Part shown: piece by piece, positions 51,959 to 64,000 of the stretch
Position numbering within the stretch: position 1 is the stretch's first letter
Layout: each line of letters opens with the position of its first letter
Source: Rhodococcus qingshengii JCM 15477
GTDB taxonomy: Bacteria > Actinomycetota > Actinomycetes > Mycobacteriales > Mycobacteriaceae
NCBI RefSeq assembly: GCF_023221595.1
Contig: NZ_CP096563.1
Coordinates: 1,780,501 to 1,844,500 of the forward strand
Length of the DNA: 64,000 bases
Reading direction: 5' to 3'
Position numbers and translations under genes: made by a program
The notes under the pieces: generated by a model
Told to the model about the DNA's origin: nothing
The model's database searches: none
The model's input: only the letters and a program-made list of their open reading frames with translations

Positions 51959-53232
51959 AGCGTTCATTGATAGTCGGCGCCGGATTGTGCGCCGTCCTGA
52001 TCTCGGCAACCGCCTGCTCGTCCGAGGGGATCTACGCTGTCCCGCTTCCCGGCGGTCCTGATGTGGGTTCCGATCCGATGCACTTGACCATTCAGTTCGA
52101 CGACGTGCTCGACTTGGTTCCGCAGTCCGCTGTGAAGGTCGACGGCGTTCCCGTCGGTCGAGTCGACGACGTGTCGGTCGGACCGGACGGATGGACCGCG
52201 GACGTCGGAATCATCCTCGACTCGTCGGTTGATCTGCCCGCCAACGCAATTGCCGCGGTCGAGCAGACCAACCTGCTCGGCGAGAAGTTCATCCAGCTGT
52301 CGGCCCCGCCGTCCGGACCGGACTCTGCGAAGCTGGCCGACGGTGACCTCATTCCGCTGGATCGCACTCGCCACGCCACGGAGATCGAGCAGGTTCTCGG
52401 CGCATTGTCGCTGCTGCTGAACGGCGGCGGTGTGGGCCAGTTGCAGCCCATCGTCGAAGAACTCGGTGCCGCGTTCGACGGTCGCGAAGGCAAGACGAGA
52501 AGTCTTCTGGAGCAGGCGAACACACTCATCGGTGGACTCAACGAGCAGCGTGACGACATCACACGCGCCCTCGACGGCCTGGATGTGCTCTCGACTCGCG
52601 TCAACGATCAGAACGAGAAGATCGGGAAGATTCTCGAGGAACTCCCCGTTGCGACACAGGTTCTCAACGAGCAGCGTCCGCAGCTGACGCAGATGCTCGC
52701 TCAGGTGGATCGACTCGGAACAGTGGGAACCGACGTCCTCACACAGTCCAAGGACGATCTGATCGCTGATCTTCAGGCTCTGCGTCCGACGCTGCAGGCG
52801 CTCGCAGACTCCGGTGACGACTTCGTGGGGGCACTTCCGTTCCTTCCGACGTTCCCGTTCCCGGACGGTGTCGAGAAGATTGCACAGGGTGGTTCCGTCA
52901 ACCTCTTCCTGAGTGTCGACCTGCAGATCGGCAATACACTCTCGGGTCTCGGTGTCGGGCAGGGAGAACCGGAATACCGCCAGCCCAAGTTCGGCAATCC
53001 CAAGCCGGTGGTCGACCCCTCGAACCCGTACTACAACGGCAACGGGCCGCGACCGGGGTGGCCGACAGTGTCACTGCTGCCGATCGCTCCGATCCTGCCG
53101 CAGGTTCCCGTTGTCGCCGGCCTTCCCGCCACAACAGCGGGTGACCCGGCAACGCCGGCGCCCGCGGCGAACCCACTCAACCCCATCCAGGGAATGCTGG
53201 AACAGTTCGGAATCGGCGGTGATGGACAGTGA
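51955..53232 (+). CDS. Mce family lipoprotein MceE (LprK-like)
   Basis: 425 residues. Signal peptide with lipobox ISATAC places the lipidated cysteine near residue 21, the hallmark of MceE proteins. MCE domain: PQSAVKVDGVPVGRVDDVSV and EQTNLLGEKFIQLSAPPSG. The C-terminus is Pro/Asn-rich. GTG 51955 overlaps the MceD stop; the long in-frame stretch before it lies inside mceD. Confidence 0.93.
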   Translation: MKRSLIVGAGLCAVLISATACSSEGIYAVPLPGGPDVGSDPMHLTIQFDDVLDLVPQSAVKVDGVPVGRVDDVSVGPDGWTADVGIILDSSVDLPANAIAAVEQTNLLGEKFIQLSAPPSGPDSAKLADGDLIPLDRTRHATEIEQVLGALSLLLNGGGVGQLQPIVEELGAAFDGREGKTRSLLEQANTLIGGLNEQRDDITRALDGLDVLSTRVNDQNEKIGKILEELPVATQVLNEQRPQLTQMLAQVDRLGTVGTDVLTQSKDDLIADLQALRPTLQALADSGDDFVGALPFLPTFPFPDGVEKIAQGGSVNLFLSVDLQIGNTLSGLGVGQGEPEYRQPKFGNPKPVVDPSNPYYNGNGPRPGWPTVSLLPIAPILPQVPVVAGLPATTAGDPATPAPAANPLNPIQGMLEQFGIGGDGQ

Positions 53233-54476
53233 GATCAGCTCTGGTCAGATGGCAGCTCGTCGGCTTTGTCGTGGTTGCGCTCCTGGGTCTCATCTACGTC
53301 GGCGCCAAGTACGTGCGCCTGGACAACCTCATGGGGTTCGGTCAGTACACGGTCAAGACCGAATTGGCCACGTCCGGTGGAATTTTCACCAACGCCGAGG
53401 TGACGTATCGCGGCGTGCCGGTCGGGCGAGTGGGCGACATGTCGTTGACCGAGGACGGAATTCAGGTCGACCTGAAGATCGACAACAGTGCTCCGGAGAT
53501 TCCCGCGTCGGCCCGTGCCGTCGTGGCCAACCGCTCCGCCATCGGTGAGCAGTACGTCGACCTTCAGCCCGATACCGACCAGGGACCGTTTCTCGAGGAC
53601 GGCTCGGTGATCGCGGTGGGGGACACCACAACTCCGATCCCGATCGAGGATGTGCTGACCAGTGCCAACGGCTTGGTCAAGTCCGTGCCCGTCGACGCGC
53701 TCCACACCGTCGCCGTCGAACTCGGTGCAGCGTTCAACGGGAAGGGCGAGGACATTCAGGTCCTGGCCGATTCGCTGTCCGGTCTCTCGCAGTCCGGGCT
53801 CGACACTCTGCCTCAGACGCTCGCGCTGATTCGGAACAGTGAGACGGTACTGACGACGCAGTCGGATCAGTCCTCCGCGATCAAGCAGTTCAGTACCGAT
53901 CTCGATGCTGTCACGGCGCAGTTGCGGACCAGTGATCCGGACATCCGTCGCTTGATCGACAACGGCATCCCGGCCAGCGATCAGATCGGTGCCCTCATCA
54001 ACGAGGCGGGCCCGAGCCTGACGACTGACCTGACCAATCTTGCCGCGACCACCAAGACGCTTGCGCCGCGAACGATCGCGCTGCAGCCGTTCCTGATCTT
54101 CCTTCCCGGTCTGGCCGCTGCTGCACCGACGGTTGCTCCCGGCGACGGAACGGTCCATCAGGGCTTGGTGCTGGAGACCAACAATCCGCTCTCGTGCACG
54201 GTGGGTTACGAAGGCACCATGGCGATCCTGGACGAGATGAAGCGTCAGAATCCCAATTTCGACGACACCCAGCAGGACTTCCCGCTCAACACCGCCGCGT
54301 CGTGTGAGACGCCGCTGGGCAGCGAGACGGGCGTCCGCAGTGCCAACCGCGTGGTGTACGCCGATCCCGACACGATCCAGCCTTGGGACTTCAAGCCGAA
54401 GGTCGATCCGGACAAGTTGAACCTCAACCCGATCGCGACGCAGTTGGCGCCGTTGCTCGGAGTGACACCGAAGTAG
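53229..54476 (+). CDS. Mce family protein MceF
   Basis: 415 residues. Anchor QLVGFVVVALLGLIYVGAKY at 7-26, MCE domain with TNAEVTYRGVPVGRVGDMSL and VANRSAIGEQYVDLQPD, helical domain, and a C-terminal part with two cysteines (NPLSCTVGYEG and TAASCETPLG). Last of the six Mce subunits. GTG start overlaps the MceE stop. Confidence 0.92.
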   Translation: MRSALVRWQLVGFVVVALLGLIYVGAKYVRLDNLMGFGQYTVKTELATSGGIFTNAEVTYRGVPVGRVGDMSLTEDGIQVDLKIDNSAPEIPASARAVVANRSAIGEQYVDLQPDTDQGPFLEDGSVIAVGDTTTPIPIEDVLTSANGLVKSVPVDALHTVAVELGAAFNGKGEDIQVLADSLSGLSQSGLDTLPQTLALIRNSETVLTTQSDQSSAIKQFSTDLDAVTAQLRTSDPDIRRLIDNGIPASDQIGALINEAGPSLTTDLTNLAATTKTLAPRTIALQPFLIFLPGLAAAAPTVAPGDGTVHQGLVLETNNPLSCTVGYEGTMAILDEMKRQNPNFDDTQQDFPLNTAASCETPLGSETGVRSANRVVYADPDTIQPWDFKPKVDPDKLNLNPIATQLAPLLGVTPK

Positions 54477-54575
54477 ACCGATCCGAATGTGGTCGAGTTT
54501 GTGCAGTTCAGGCTACTGAGTTGTGGCAGTTGACGATTCGCGGCCAGAGGCTGGGCAAAACAGGTAAGTAGGGTA

Positions 54576-55304
54576 GTGAGTGTGATTCAGAGAAACAGTT
54601 CCCCGCAGTCCGGCGGGCCCGAGCAAGTCGAATCGGGAGCGCCGACAACCGGTAGACCGAAGGGGCTGACAGCGTCTCTGATTGCGGTCGGTGTCTTGCT
54701 TCTGGCGGCAGTGGTTGCGCTCGGTGTGTTCGGCGTCCCGTACGTTCGGGCGCTCACCACCGACCGCACCACCGCCGAGATGCGTGACGACGCGCTTATC
54801 GGTGCGCAGCAAGTCGCGATCAACCTCAACAACGCGGATTCGGCCAATCTCGACCAGTCGATCGAGAACATGCGTTCTTCGGTGACCGGTGACGAGATGA
54901 CGACGTATCTGCAGACCGTTCAGGATTCCATCACAGACGAGTTGCGTAACTCGGGCTCGAAGGCTGACACCGAAGTCGTTCAGTCCGCGCTGACTGAGCT
55001 TAATACCGATGACCGGACCGCCACGGCACTGGTCGTCGTTCGAGTCACCACGACCCAGGGCAACCAGTTCGTCAAGAATCAGCTCGGCATGCGGCTGGGC
55101 ATGGTCGAGGTCGACGGGGTCTGGAAGGCTCAGTCGGCTGATCCGATCGGCTCTCGGCTCGATCTCGGCTCCGGCACCCTGCCGGCCACCGACGGCTCCA
55201 CGCCTGCTCCTGACGCAACGCCCGCACCCGGTTCGGGGACCGAGGCACCTGCCTCCGGTGCTCCCGCACCGACAACCGAGGGTGGTGATTCCGGTGGCCA
55301 GTAG
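54576..55304 (+). CDS. Mce-associated membrane protein, first copy
   Basis: 242 residues. About 30 polar residues, one transmembrane helix (LTASLIAVGVLLLAAVVALG), then an NTF2-like/Mas-type domain (RDDALIGAQQVAINLNNADS ... DGVWKAQSADPI) and a Pro/Ala/Thr-rich tail. Mce-associated proteins stabilise Mce complexes in mycobacteria. The start is GTG 54576, with GTG 54582 also possible. 99 bp after mceF. Confidence 0.85.
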   Translation: MSVIQRNSSPQSGGPEQVESGAPTTGRPKGLTASLIAVGVLLLAAVVALGVFGVPYVRALTTDRTTAEMRDDALIGAQQVAINLNNADSANLDQSIENMRSSVTGDEMTTYLQTVQDSITDELRNSGSKADTEVVQSALTELNTDDRTATALVVVRVTTTQGNQFVKNQLGMRLGMVEVDGVWKAQSADPIGSRLDLGSGTLPATDGSTPAPDATPAPGSGTEAPASGAPAPTTEGGDSGGQ

Positions 55305-55349
55305 TTCGTCGAACCTGCACACCGACATCCCTCGAAGGAGAAGCGCGTA

Positions 55350-56198
55350 ATGCCACCCAAACGTCGTACCGGCGGACCGTCCTCCCCGCAGAACCGTCGG
55401 CCGAAGATCGCGGGAAGCGCTCGCTCGCTCAACGTCCCCGCGGGGACGTCCGATTCGGATCCGGTCGAGCCCACGATCGAACAGCCGGAAGAAGAAACAC
55501 AGGAGGCTGTGAAGCCGGAGGTTGCGAAGCCGACGCTCACGAAGGCCGAGTCCGGAGACATCGAGCCGCCGAAGACGGAAACCGACGCTCCGGAATCCAC
55601 ACCGGGCCCCGATCTGACCAAACCGGCGAAAACCGTCGCAGACGAGCCCAAGGCCCCTGCTACCCCGGAGACGGGCGCGGGGGAGTCGGCGACAACACCT
55701 ACACAATCCAAGGCCGGTTGGCGCCTGGTCGCGATCCTGGGGGCCGCAGCGGTCATCGTCGCGATCCTCGCCGGCATCGCCTTCTTCAAAGTCGGCGCGA
55801 AGACGGACGACATCGCCTGGGTGGACGAAGGCGCCACGGCTGAAGTTCTTCGTGTGACGCCGTCGGCGTTGGCTGCAGTCTTCACGTTTTCTCCCGACAC
55901 GTTCGACGCCGATTTCGACAAGGGTGTCCAGGGCCTGAACCAGTCGATGCGCGATCAGCTGACGCAGTACAAGGACACGCAGAAGGCCGGCGTCGAACAA
56001 ACCCAGACGGCAACGACCGCTGATGTCCCGCTGATCGGGATCACACGGCTCGAGAAGGACCGGGCGCAGTTGCTCGCCCAACTGAACGTCAGCTCGACGC
56101 AGAACGGCGTGGCGGCAGACTCTCGCTCCGGAATGGTCATCGTGAGTCTGGAGAAGCAGGATGGAAACTGGCTGATCTCGGAGATTCGCGACCAGTAG
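55350..56198 (+). CDS. Mce-associated membrane protein, second copy
   Basis: 282 residues. About 125 N-terminal residues are Pro/Glu/Lys-rich and disordered (EEETQEAVKPEVAKPTLTKA). One transmembrane helix follows (LVAILGAAAVIVAILAGIAF), then a Mas-type domain ending KQDGNWLISEIRDQ. GAAGGAG precedes ATG 55350. The final 22 bases including the stop are duplicated exactly downstream. Last gene of the mce operon. Confidence 0.87.
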   Translation: MPPKRRTGGPSSPQNRRPKIAGSARSLNVPAGTSDSDPVEPTIEQPEEETQEAVKPEVAKPTLTKAESGDIEPPKTETDAPESTPGPDLTKPAKTVADEPKAPATPETGAGESATTPTQSKAGWRLVAILGAAAVIVAILAGIAFFKVGAKTDDIAWVDEGATAEVLRVTPSALAAVFTFSPDTFDADFDKGVQGLNQSMRDQLTQYKDTQKAGVEQTQTATTADVPLIGITRLEKDRAQLLAQLNVSSTQNGVAADSRSGMVIVSLEKQDGNWLISEIRDQ

Positions 56199-56220
56199 CT
56201 CGGAGATTCGCGACCAGTAG
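56177..56220. repeat. 22-bp exact tandem duplication over a stop codon
   Basis: CTCGGAGATTCGCGACCAGT plus AG occurs at 56177-56198, ending in the TAG of the second Mce-associated gene, and again at 56199-56220. The second copy is noncoding and looks like a recent slippage or repair event. Confidence 0.9.
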
Positions 56221-56677
56221 CACCTGCGCACCAGCGCGAAGATCTGGATCGACGCACGATGTCGGTCCAGATTTTTCGTATGTGACGCCGTTGCTGGCTA
56301 CACTCCCGGTGGCAGTGTTCGAATGCGCGTCACGAATGTTCGAATGCTGCGACACGCGCTCTCGCCCTTGACGGAGCGGTCCGCAAGGTCCACTCTGATC
56401 GGTGAACATGCACGGACGAGTGATCGGCAGTCTCACGTCAGTATCTGAATTCGACCCTCAGTTACACCCGACTCGACATTTCCAGAGTAAGGGTGTACTT
56501 TTGGACGTTGCGCTGGCTGCCTCCTGTCCACCCCTCGTCTCAACCGCTGCGAAGTCAAGTACTTCTTGCTTTCTGCGACGGGTTTCGTTCGGGTTGTAAC
56601 CAGCGAAATTCGAAGCAGATACAGCGGCGGTCGCAACAGCACGGAGCGGCCCGCGTGAGGTGCTGGAAGGACGCATC
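56221..56677 (+). promoter_or_regulatory. Upstream region of rpoB: terminator, direct repeats, candidate promoters
   Basis: A 457-bp gene-free stretch. The mce terminator is at 56242-56276. Direct repeats TGTTCGAATGC lie at 56316-56326 and 56337-56347. Candidate promoters are TTGACG-N17-CACTCT (56368-56396) and TCGACA-N17-TACTTT (56473-56501). The last 170 bp form a leader without a supported ORF, ending in GGAAGGA before rpoB. Multiple promoters are usual for rpoBC; which are used cannot be told here. Confidence 0.55.
56242..56276 (+). terminator. Intrinsic terminator of the mce operon
   Basis: ATCTGGATCGAC (56242-56253) pairs with GTCGGTCCAGAT (56261-56272) with one wobble pair, followed by TTTTT. 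It is placed 44 bp after the last mce gene. Confidence 0.9.
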
Positions 56678-59600
56678 TTGGCAGTCTCTAGCCAGACCAA
56701 GGCAGTTTCCGGAATCCCCGGAGCCCCGAAGAGGGTTTCGTTCGCGAAAGTTCGCGAACCCCTCGAAGTTCCCGGGCTTCTTGACGTACAGACAGATTCG
56801 TTCGAGTGGCTGATCGGCGCGCAGAGTTGGCGTGAACGAGCAGCTGCACTCGGCGACAATGCAGTGTCCGGTGGTCTCGAGGACATCCTCGCGGAGCTTT
56901 CTCCGATCGAGGATTTCAACGGCACTATGTCGCTGTCCTTCTCCGACCCTCGATTCGACGAGGTCAAGGCCTCGACGGACGAGTGCAAAGACAAGGACAT
57001 GACCTACGCGGCGCCGTTGTTCGTCACCGCGGAGTTCATCAACAACAACACTGGTGAGATCAAGAGCCAGACGGTCTTCATGGGAGATTTCCCGATGATG
57101 ACCGACAAGGGCACCTTCATCATCAACGGCACCGAGCGTGTGGTCGTCTCGCAGCTCGTGCGTTCCCCCGGTGTGTACTTCGACATGAGCGTCGACAAGA
57201 GCACCGAGAAGGATCTGCACAGCGTCAAGGTGATCCCGGGTCGCGGCGCATGGCTCGAGTTCGACGTCGACAAGCGCGACACCGTTGGTGTCCGTATCGA
57301 CCGCAAGCGTCGTCAGCCTGTCACCGTCCTGCTCAAGGCACTCGGCTGGACCACCGAGCAGATCACGGAGCGCTTCGGCTTCTCCGAGATCCTCATGGCC
57401 ACGCTGGAGAAGGACAACACCGCCGGCACCGATGAGGCGTTGCTCGACATCTACCGCAAGCTGCGTCCGGGCGAGCCCCCCACCAAGGAGAGCGCGCAGA
57501 CCCTGCTGGAGAACCTGTTCTTCAAGGACAAGCGCTACGACCTCGCTCGCGTGGGTCGTTACAAGATCAACAAGAAGCTCGGCCTGAACGCGGGTCAGCC
57601 GATCGTTGCATCCACGCTCACCGAAGAAGACATCGTCGCCACCGTCGAGTACCTCGTGCGTCTGCACGCAGGTGACACCTCGATGACGGCTCCGGGCGGC
57701 GTCGAGGTTCCCGTCGAGGTCGACGACATCGACCACTTCGGCAACCGTCGTCTGCGTACGGTCGGCGAGCTCATCCAGAACCAGATCCGCGTGGGCCTGT
57801 CCCGCATGGAGCGTGTGGTTCGTGAGCGCATGACCACGCAGGACGTCGAGGCAATCACGCCTCAGACGCTGATCAACATCCGTCCCGTCGTCGCTGCGAT
57901 CAGGGAGTTCTTCGGAACCTCCCAGCTGTCGCAGTTCATGGACCAGAACAACCCGCTGTCGGGGCTGACGCACAAGCGTCGTCTGTCCGCCCTCGGCCCG
58001 GGTGGTCTGTCCCGTGAGCGCGCCGGCCTCGAGGTTCGCGACGTTCACCCGTCGCACTACGGCCGCATGTGCCCGATCGAGACCCCGGAAGGCCCGAACA
58101 TCGGCCTGATCGGTTCGCTGTCGGTCTACGCCCGCGTCAACCCGTTCGGTTTCATCGAGACCCCGTACCGTCGCGTCGTCGACGGACAGGTGACCGACGA
58201 GGTCGACTACCTGACCGCTGACGAAGAAGACCGCCACGTGGTCGCGCAGGCCAACTCGGCCATCGACCGCGAGGGTCGCTTCACCGACTCGAAGATTCTC
58301 GTCCGCCGTAAGGGTGGCGAGGTCGAGTTCGTCGCGTCCTCCGACATCGACTACATGGACGTTTCGCCGCGTCAGATGGTGTCCGTCGCGACCGCGATGA
58401 TTCCGTTCCTCGAGCACGACGATGCAAACCGTGCCCTGATGGGCGCGAACATGCAGCGTCAGGCTGTCCCGCTGGTTCGCAGCGAGGCACCTCTCGTCGG
58501 TACCGGCATGGAGCTGCGTGCAGCTGTGGATGCCGGCGACGTCATCATCACCGAGAAGACCGGTGTCGTGGAGGAGATCTCCGCGGACTACGTCACGGTG
58601 ATGGCTGACGACGGAAGCCGCAAGACGTACCGGATGCGCAAGTTCGCGCGTTCCAACCAGGGCACGTGCGCCAACCAGCGTCCGATCGTGGACGAGGGAC
58701 AGCGTGTCGAGGCCGGCCAGGTTCTGGCCGACGGCCCTTGCACCGAGAACGGTGAGATGGCGCTGGGCAAGAACTTGCTCGTCGCGATCATGCCGTGGGA
58801 AGGCCACAACTACGAGGACGCGATCATTCTGTCGCAGCGTCTCGTGGAAGAGGACGTCCTGACCTCGATTCACATCGAGGAGCACGAGATCGATGCCCGC
58901 GACACCAAGCTCGGTGCCGAGGAAATCACTCGCGACATCCCGAACGTCTCCGACGAGGTCCTCGCCGACCTCGACGAGCGCGGCATCATCCGTATCGGTG
59001 CCGAGGTTCGTGACGGCGACGTGCTGGTCGGAAAGGTCACGCCGAAGGGCGAGACCGAGCTGACCCCCGAAGAGCGCCTCCTTCGCGCCATCTTCGGTGA
59101 GAAGGCTCGCGAGGTTCGTGACACGTCCCTCAAGGTTCCTCACGGTGAGACCGGCAAGGTCATCGGAATCCGCGTGTTCTCACGTGACGAAGACGACGAT
59201 CTGCCTCCCGGTGTCAACGAGCTGGTCCGCGTCTACGTGGCACAGAAGCGCAAGATCCAGGACGGCGACAAGCTCGCCGGCCGCCACGGTAACAAGGGCG
59301 TCATCGGCAAGATCCTGCCGCAGGAAGACATGCCGTTCCTCTCGGACGGCACGCCTGTCGACATCATCTTGAACACGCACGGCGTCCCGCGTCGTATGAA
59401 CATCGGTCAGGTCTTGGAGACCCACCTCGGGTGGATCGGCAAGACCGGCTGGAACGTTCAGATCGCGTCCGACGGCTCTCGTCCCGACTGGGCTGCGACC
59501 CTGCCGGAAGAGATGCTGTCCGCTCCGGCCGACTCGAACATCGCCACCCCGGTGTTCGACGGTGCGAAGGAAGACGAGCTCACCGGTCTCCTCGGCGCGA

Positions 59601-60166
59601 CGCTGCCGAACCGTGACGGCGAGCAGATGGTCGGACCCGACGGAAAGGCCACCTTGTTCGACGGCCGCTCCGGCGAGCCGTTCCCGTACCCGGTCTCGGT
59701 CGGTTACATGTACATCATCAAGCTGCACCACTTGGTCGACGACAAGATCCACGCTCGTTCGACCGGTCCGTACTCGATGATCACGCAGCAGCCTCTCGGT
59801 GGTAAGGCCCAGTTCGGTGGCCAGCGCTTCGGTGAGATGGAGTGCTGGGCGATGCAGGCCTACGGGGCGGCTTACACGCTGCAGGAACTGCTGACCATCA
59901 AGTCTGACGACGTGGTCGGTCGAGTCAAGGTGTACGAAGCCATCGTCAAGGGCGAGAACATCCCCGAACCCGGCATCCCCGAGTCGTTCAAGGTGCTCCT
60001 CAAGGAGCTCCAGTCGCTCTGCCTCAACGTGGAGGTGCTGTCCTCGGACGGCGCGGCCATCACGATGGCGGACGGCGACGACGAGGACTTGGAGCGGGCC
60101 GCAGCGAACCTGGGCATCAACCTGTCCAGGAACGAAGCTGCGACGGTCGACGACCTCGCGAACTAG
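56678..60166 (+). CDS. rpoB: DNA-directed RNA polymerase subunit beta
   Basis: 1162 residues. TTG 56678 is chosen as the start because GGAAGGA sits six bases upstream; GTG 56660 is possible but poorly spaced, and the mycobacterial gene also begins near this TTG. The rifampicin region [31 protein letters not shown] lies at about 413-443 and has the sensitive-type residues at the Asp, His and Ser positions. Conserved [11 protein letters not shown] and [22 protein letters not shown] (here EMECWAM) regions are present. First gene of the rpoBC operon. Confidence 0.98.
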   Translation: MAVSSQTKAVSGIPGAPKRVSFAKVREPLEVPGLLDVQTDSFEWLIGAQSWRERAAALGDNAVSGGLEDILAELSPIEDFNGTMSLSFSDPRFDEVKASTDECKDKDMTYAAPLFVTAEFINNNTGEIKSQTVFMGDFPMMTDKGTFIINGTERVVVSQLVRSPGVYFDMSVDKSTEKDLHSVKVIPGRGAWLEFDVDKRDTVGVRIDRKRRQPVTVLLKALGWTTEQITERFGFSEILMATLEKDNTAGTDEALLDIYRKLRPGEPPTKESAQTLLENLFFKDKRYDLARVGRYKINKKLGLNAGQPIVASTLTEEDIVATVEYLVRLHAGDTSMTAPGGVEVPVEVDDIDHFGNRRLRTVGELIQNQIRVGLSRMERVVRERMTTQDVEAITPQTLINIRPVVAAIREFFGTSQLSQFMDQNNPLSGLTHKRRLSALGPGGLSRERAGLEVRDVHPSHYGRMCPIETPEGPNIGLIGSLSVYARVNPFGFIETPYRRVVDGQVTDEVDYLTADEEDRHVVAQANSAIDREGRFTDSKILVRRKGGEVEFVASSDIDYMDVSPRQMVSVATAMIPFLEHDDANRALMGANMQRQAVPLVRSEAPLVGTGMELRAAVDAGDVIITEKTGVVEEISADYVTVMADDGSRKTYRMRKFARSNQGTCANQRPIVDEGQRVEAGQVLADGPCTENGEMALGKNLLVAIMPWEGHNYEDAIILSQRLVEEDVLTSIHIEEHEIDARDTKLGAEEITRDIPNVSDEVLADLDERGIIRIGAEVRDGDVLVGKVTPKGETELTPEERLLRAIFGEKAREVRDTSLKVPHGETGKVIGIRVFSRDEDDDLPPGVNELVRVYVAQKRKIQDGDKLAGRHGNKGVIGKILPQEDMPFLSDGTPVDIILNTHGVPRRMNIGQVLETHLGWIGKTGWNVQIASDGSRPDWAATLPEEMLSAPADSNIATPVFDGAKEDELTGLLGATLPNRDGEQMVGPDGKATLFDGRSGEPFPYPVSVGYMYIIKLHHLVDDKIHARSTGPYSMITQQPLGGKAQFGGQRFGEMECWAMQAYGAAYTLQELLTIKSDDVVGRVKVYEAIVKGENIPEPGIPESFKVLLKELQSLCLNVEVLSSDGAAITMADGDDEDLERAAANLGINLSRNEAATVDDLAN

Positions 60167-60283
60167 GTTTCGGTCCCCGGGTTGCTCTTGAAAGAGCGGC
60201 CCGGGGGCGTAGTTCACATTTGAATTGGCAGTCAGGTTGCCGGGTGACCGGCAACCGTAACCCCAACGGGGAAAGGAAGTTAC

Positions 60284-64000
<3,717 letters not shown>

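Noticed and set aside
54513..56231. 572-codon minus-strand frame over the Mce-associated genes
   Set aside because: Low-complexity Arg/Gly/Cys-rich translation with no family resemblance; both plus-strand genes have clear membrane and domain features.
56316..56347. LexA/SOS box upstream of rpoB
   Set aside because: The actinobacterial SOS box needs CGAAC-N4-GTTCG; the direct repeats here do not provide that spacing and orientation.
57914..58012. Rifampicin-resistance changes in rpoB
   Set aside because: The rifampicin region reads as the sensitive type at all positions commonly altered.
56555..59143. 862-codon open frame antisense to rpoB
   Set aside because: Same cause: GC-rich codon bias of rpoB keeps the opposite frame open.

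Overview
The window looks like a chromosomal segment of a mycolic-acid actinomycete, most likely Rhodococcus (erythropolis group by general feel). The basis is high GC, frequent GTG/TTG starts, ATGA/GTGA gene overlaps, a HadAB mycolate dehydratase, a full mce operon, and gene order that follows two Mycobacterium tuberculosis stretches as I remember them (about Rv0529-Rv0566 and Rv0634B-Rv0668). The genus call is inference; no search was run. No IS element, prophage, CRISPR array or rRNA operon was seen.

Layout. 1-8.0 kb: end of a cytochrome c biogenesis gene, a MinD/ParA-like ATPase with a long disordered N-terminus, a BldC-like regulator with direct repeats upstream, a Cds1-like PLP enzyme, a GNAT, a PlsC-type acyltransferase, and a two-gene unit encoding a small HTH protein and a ClpC N-domain decoy-like protein behind a promoter covered by two near-identical palindromes. 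7.2-36.8 kb: a broken-up menaquinone supercluster (menA, menE, menB, a hotdog thioesterase plus menC, menD, menG, menJ, a polyprenyl diphosphate synthase) with a STAND/BTAD regulator, a DrrAB-type exporter, a pitA-DUF3349-menE operon, a branched-chain amino-acid ABC operon with a fused permease, an iron-regulated siderophore-interacting flavoprotein, MgtA-like glycosyltransferase, HtpX and YajQ.

37.0-44.3 kb: tRNA-Tyr, -Thr, -Met and -Trp genes interleaved with rpmG, hadA-hadB (no hadC), secE-nusG-rplK-rplA and rplJ-rplL with a long structured leader. A membrane/coiled-coil gene preceded by 17-bp tandem repeats sits between rplA and rplJ. 44.3-56.3 kb: mceG (mkl) directly followed by two YrbE permeases, six Mce proteins and two Mce-associated proteins, closed by a strong terminator. 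56.3-64 kb: rpoB and rpoC (rpoC runs off the end).

How it works together: the men genes supply menaquinone biosynthesis from isochorismate onward (menF and menH not seen), the polyprenyl synthase and MenA supply and attach the tail, MenG methylates and MenJ reduces it. Ribosomal, Sec and RNA polymerase genes form the growth core, and the mce locus is a lipid-uptake system with its own energising ATPase. The observation I rate highest is the HTH/ClpC-N-domain pair at 5.86-6.73 kb.
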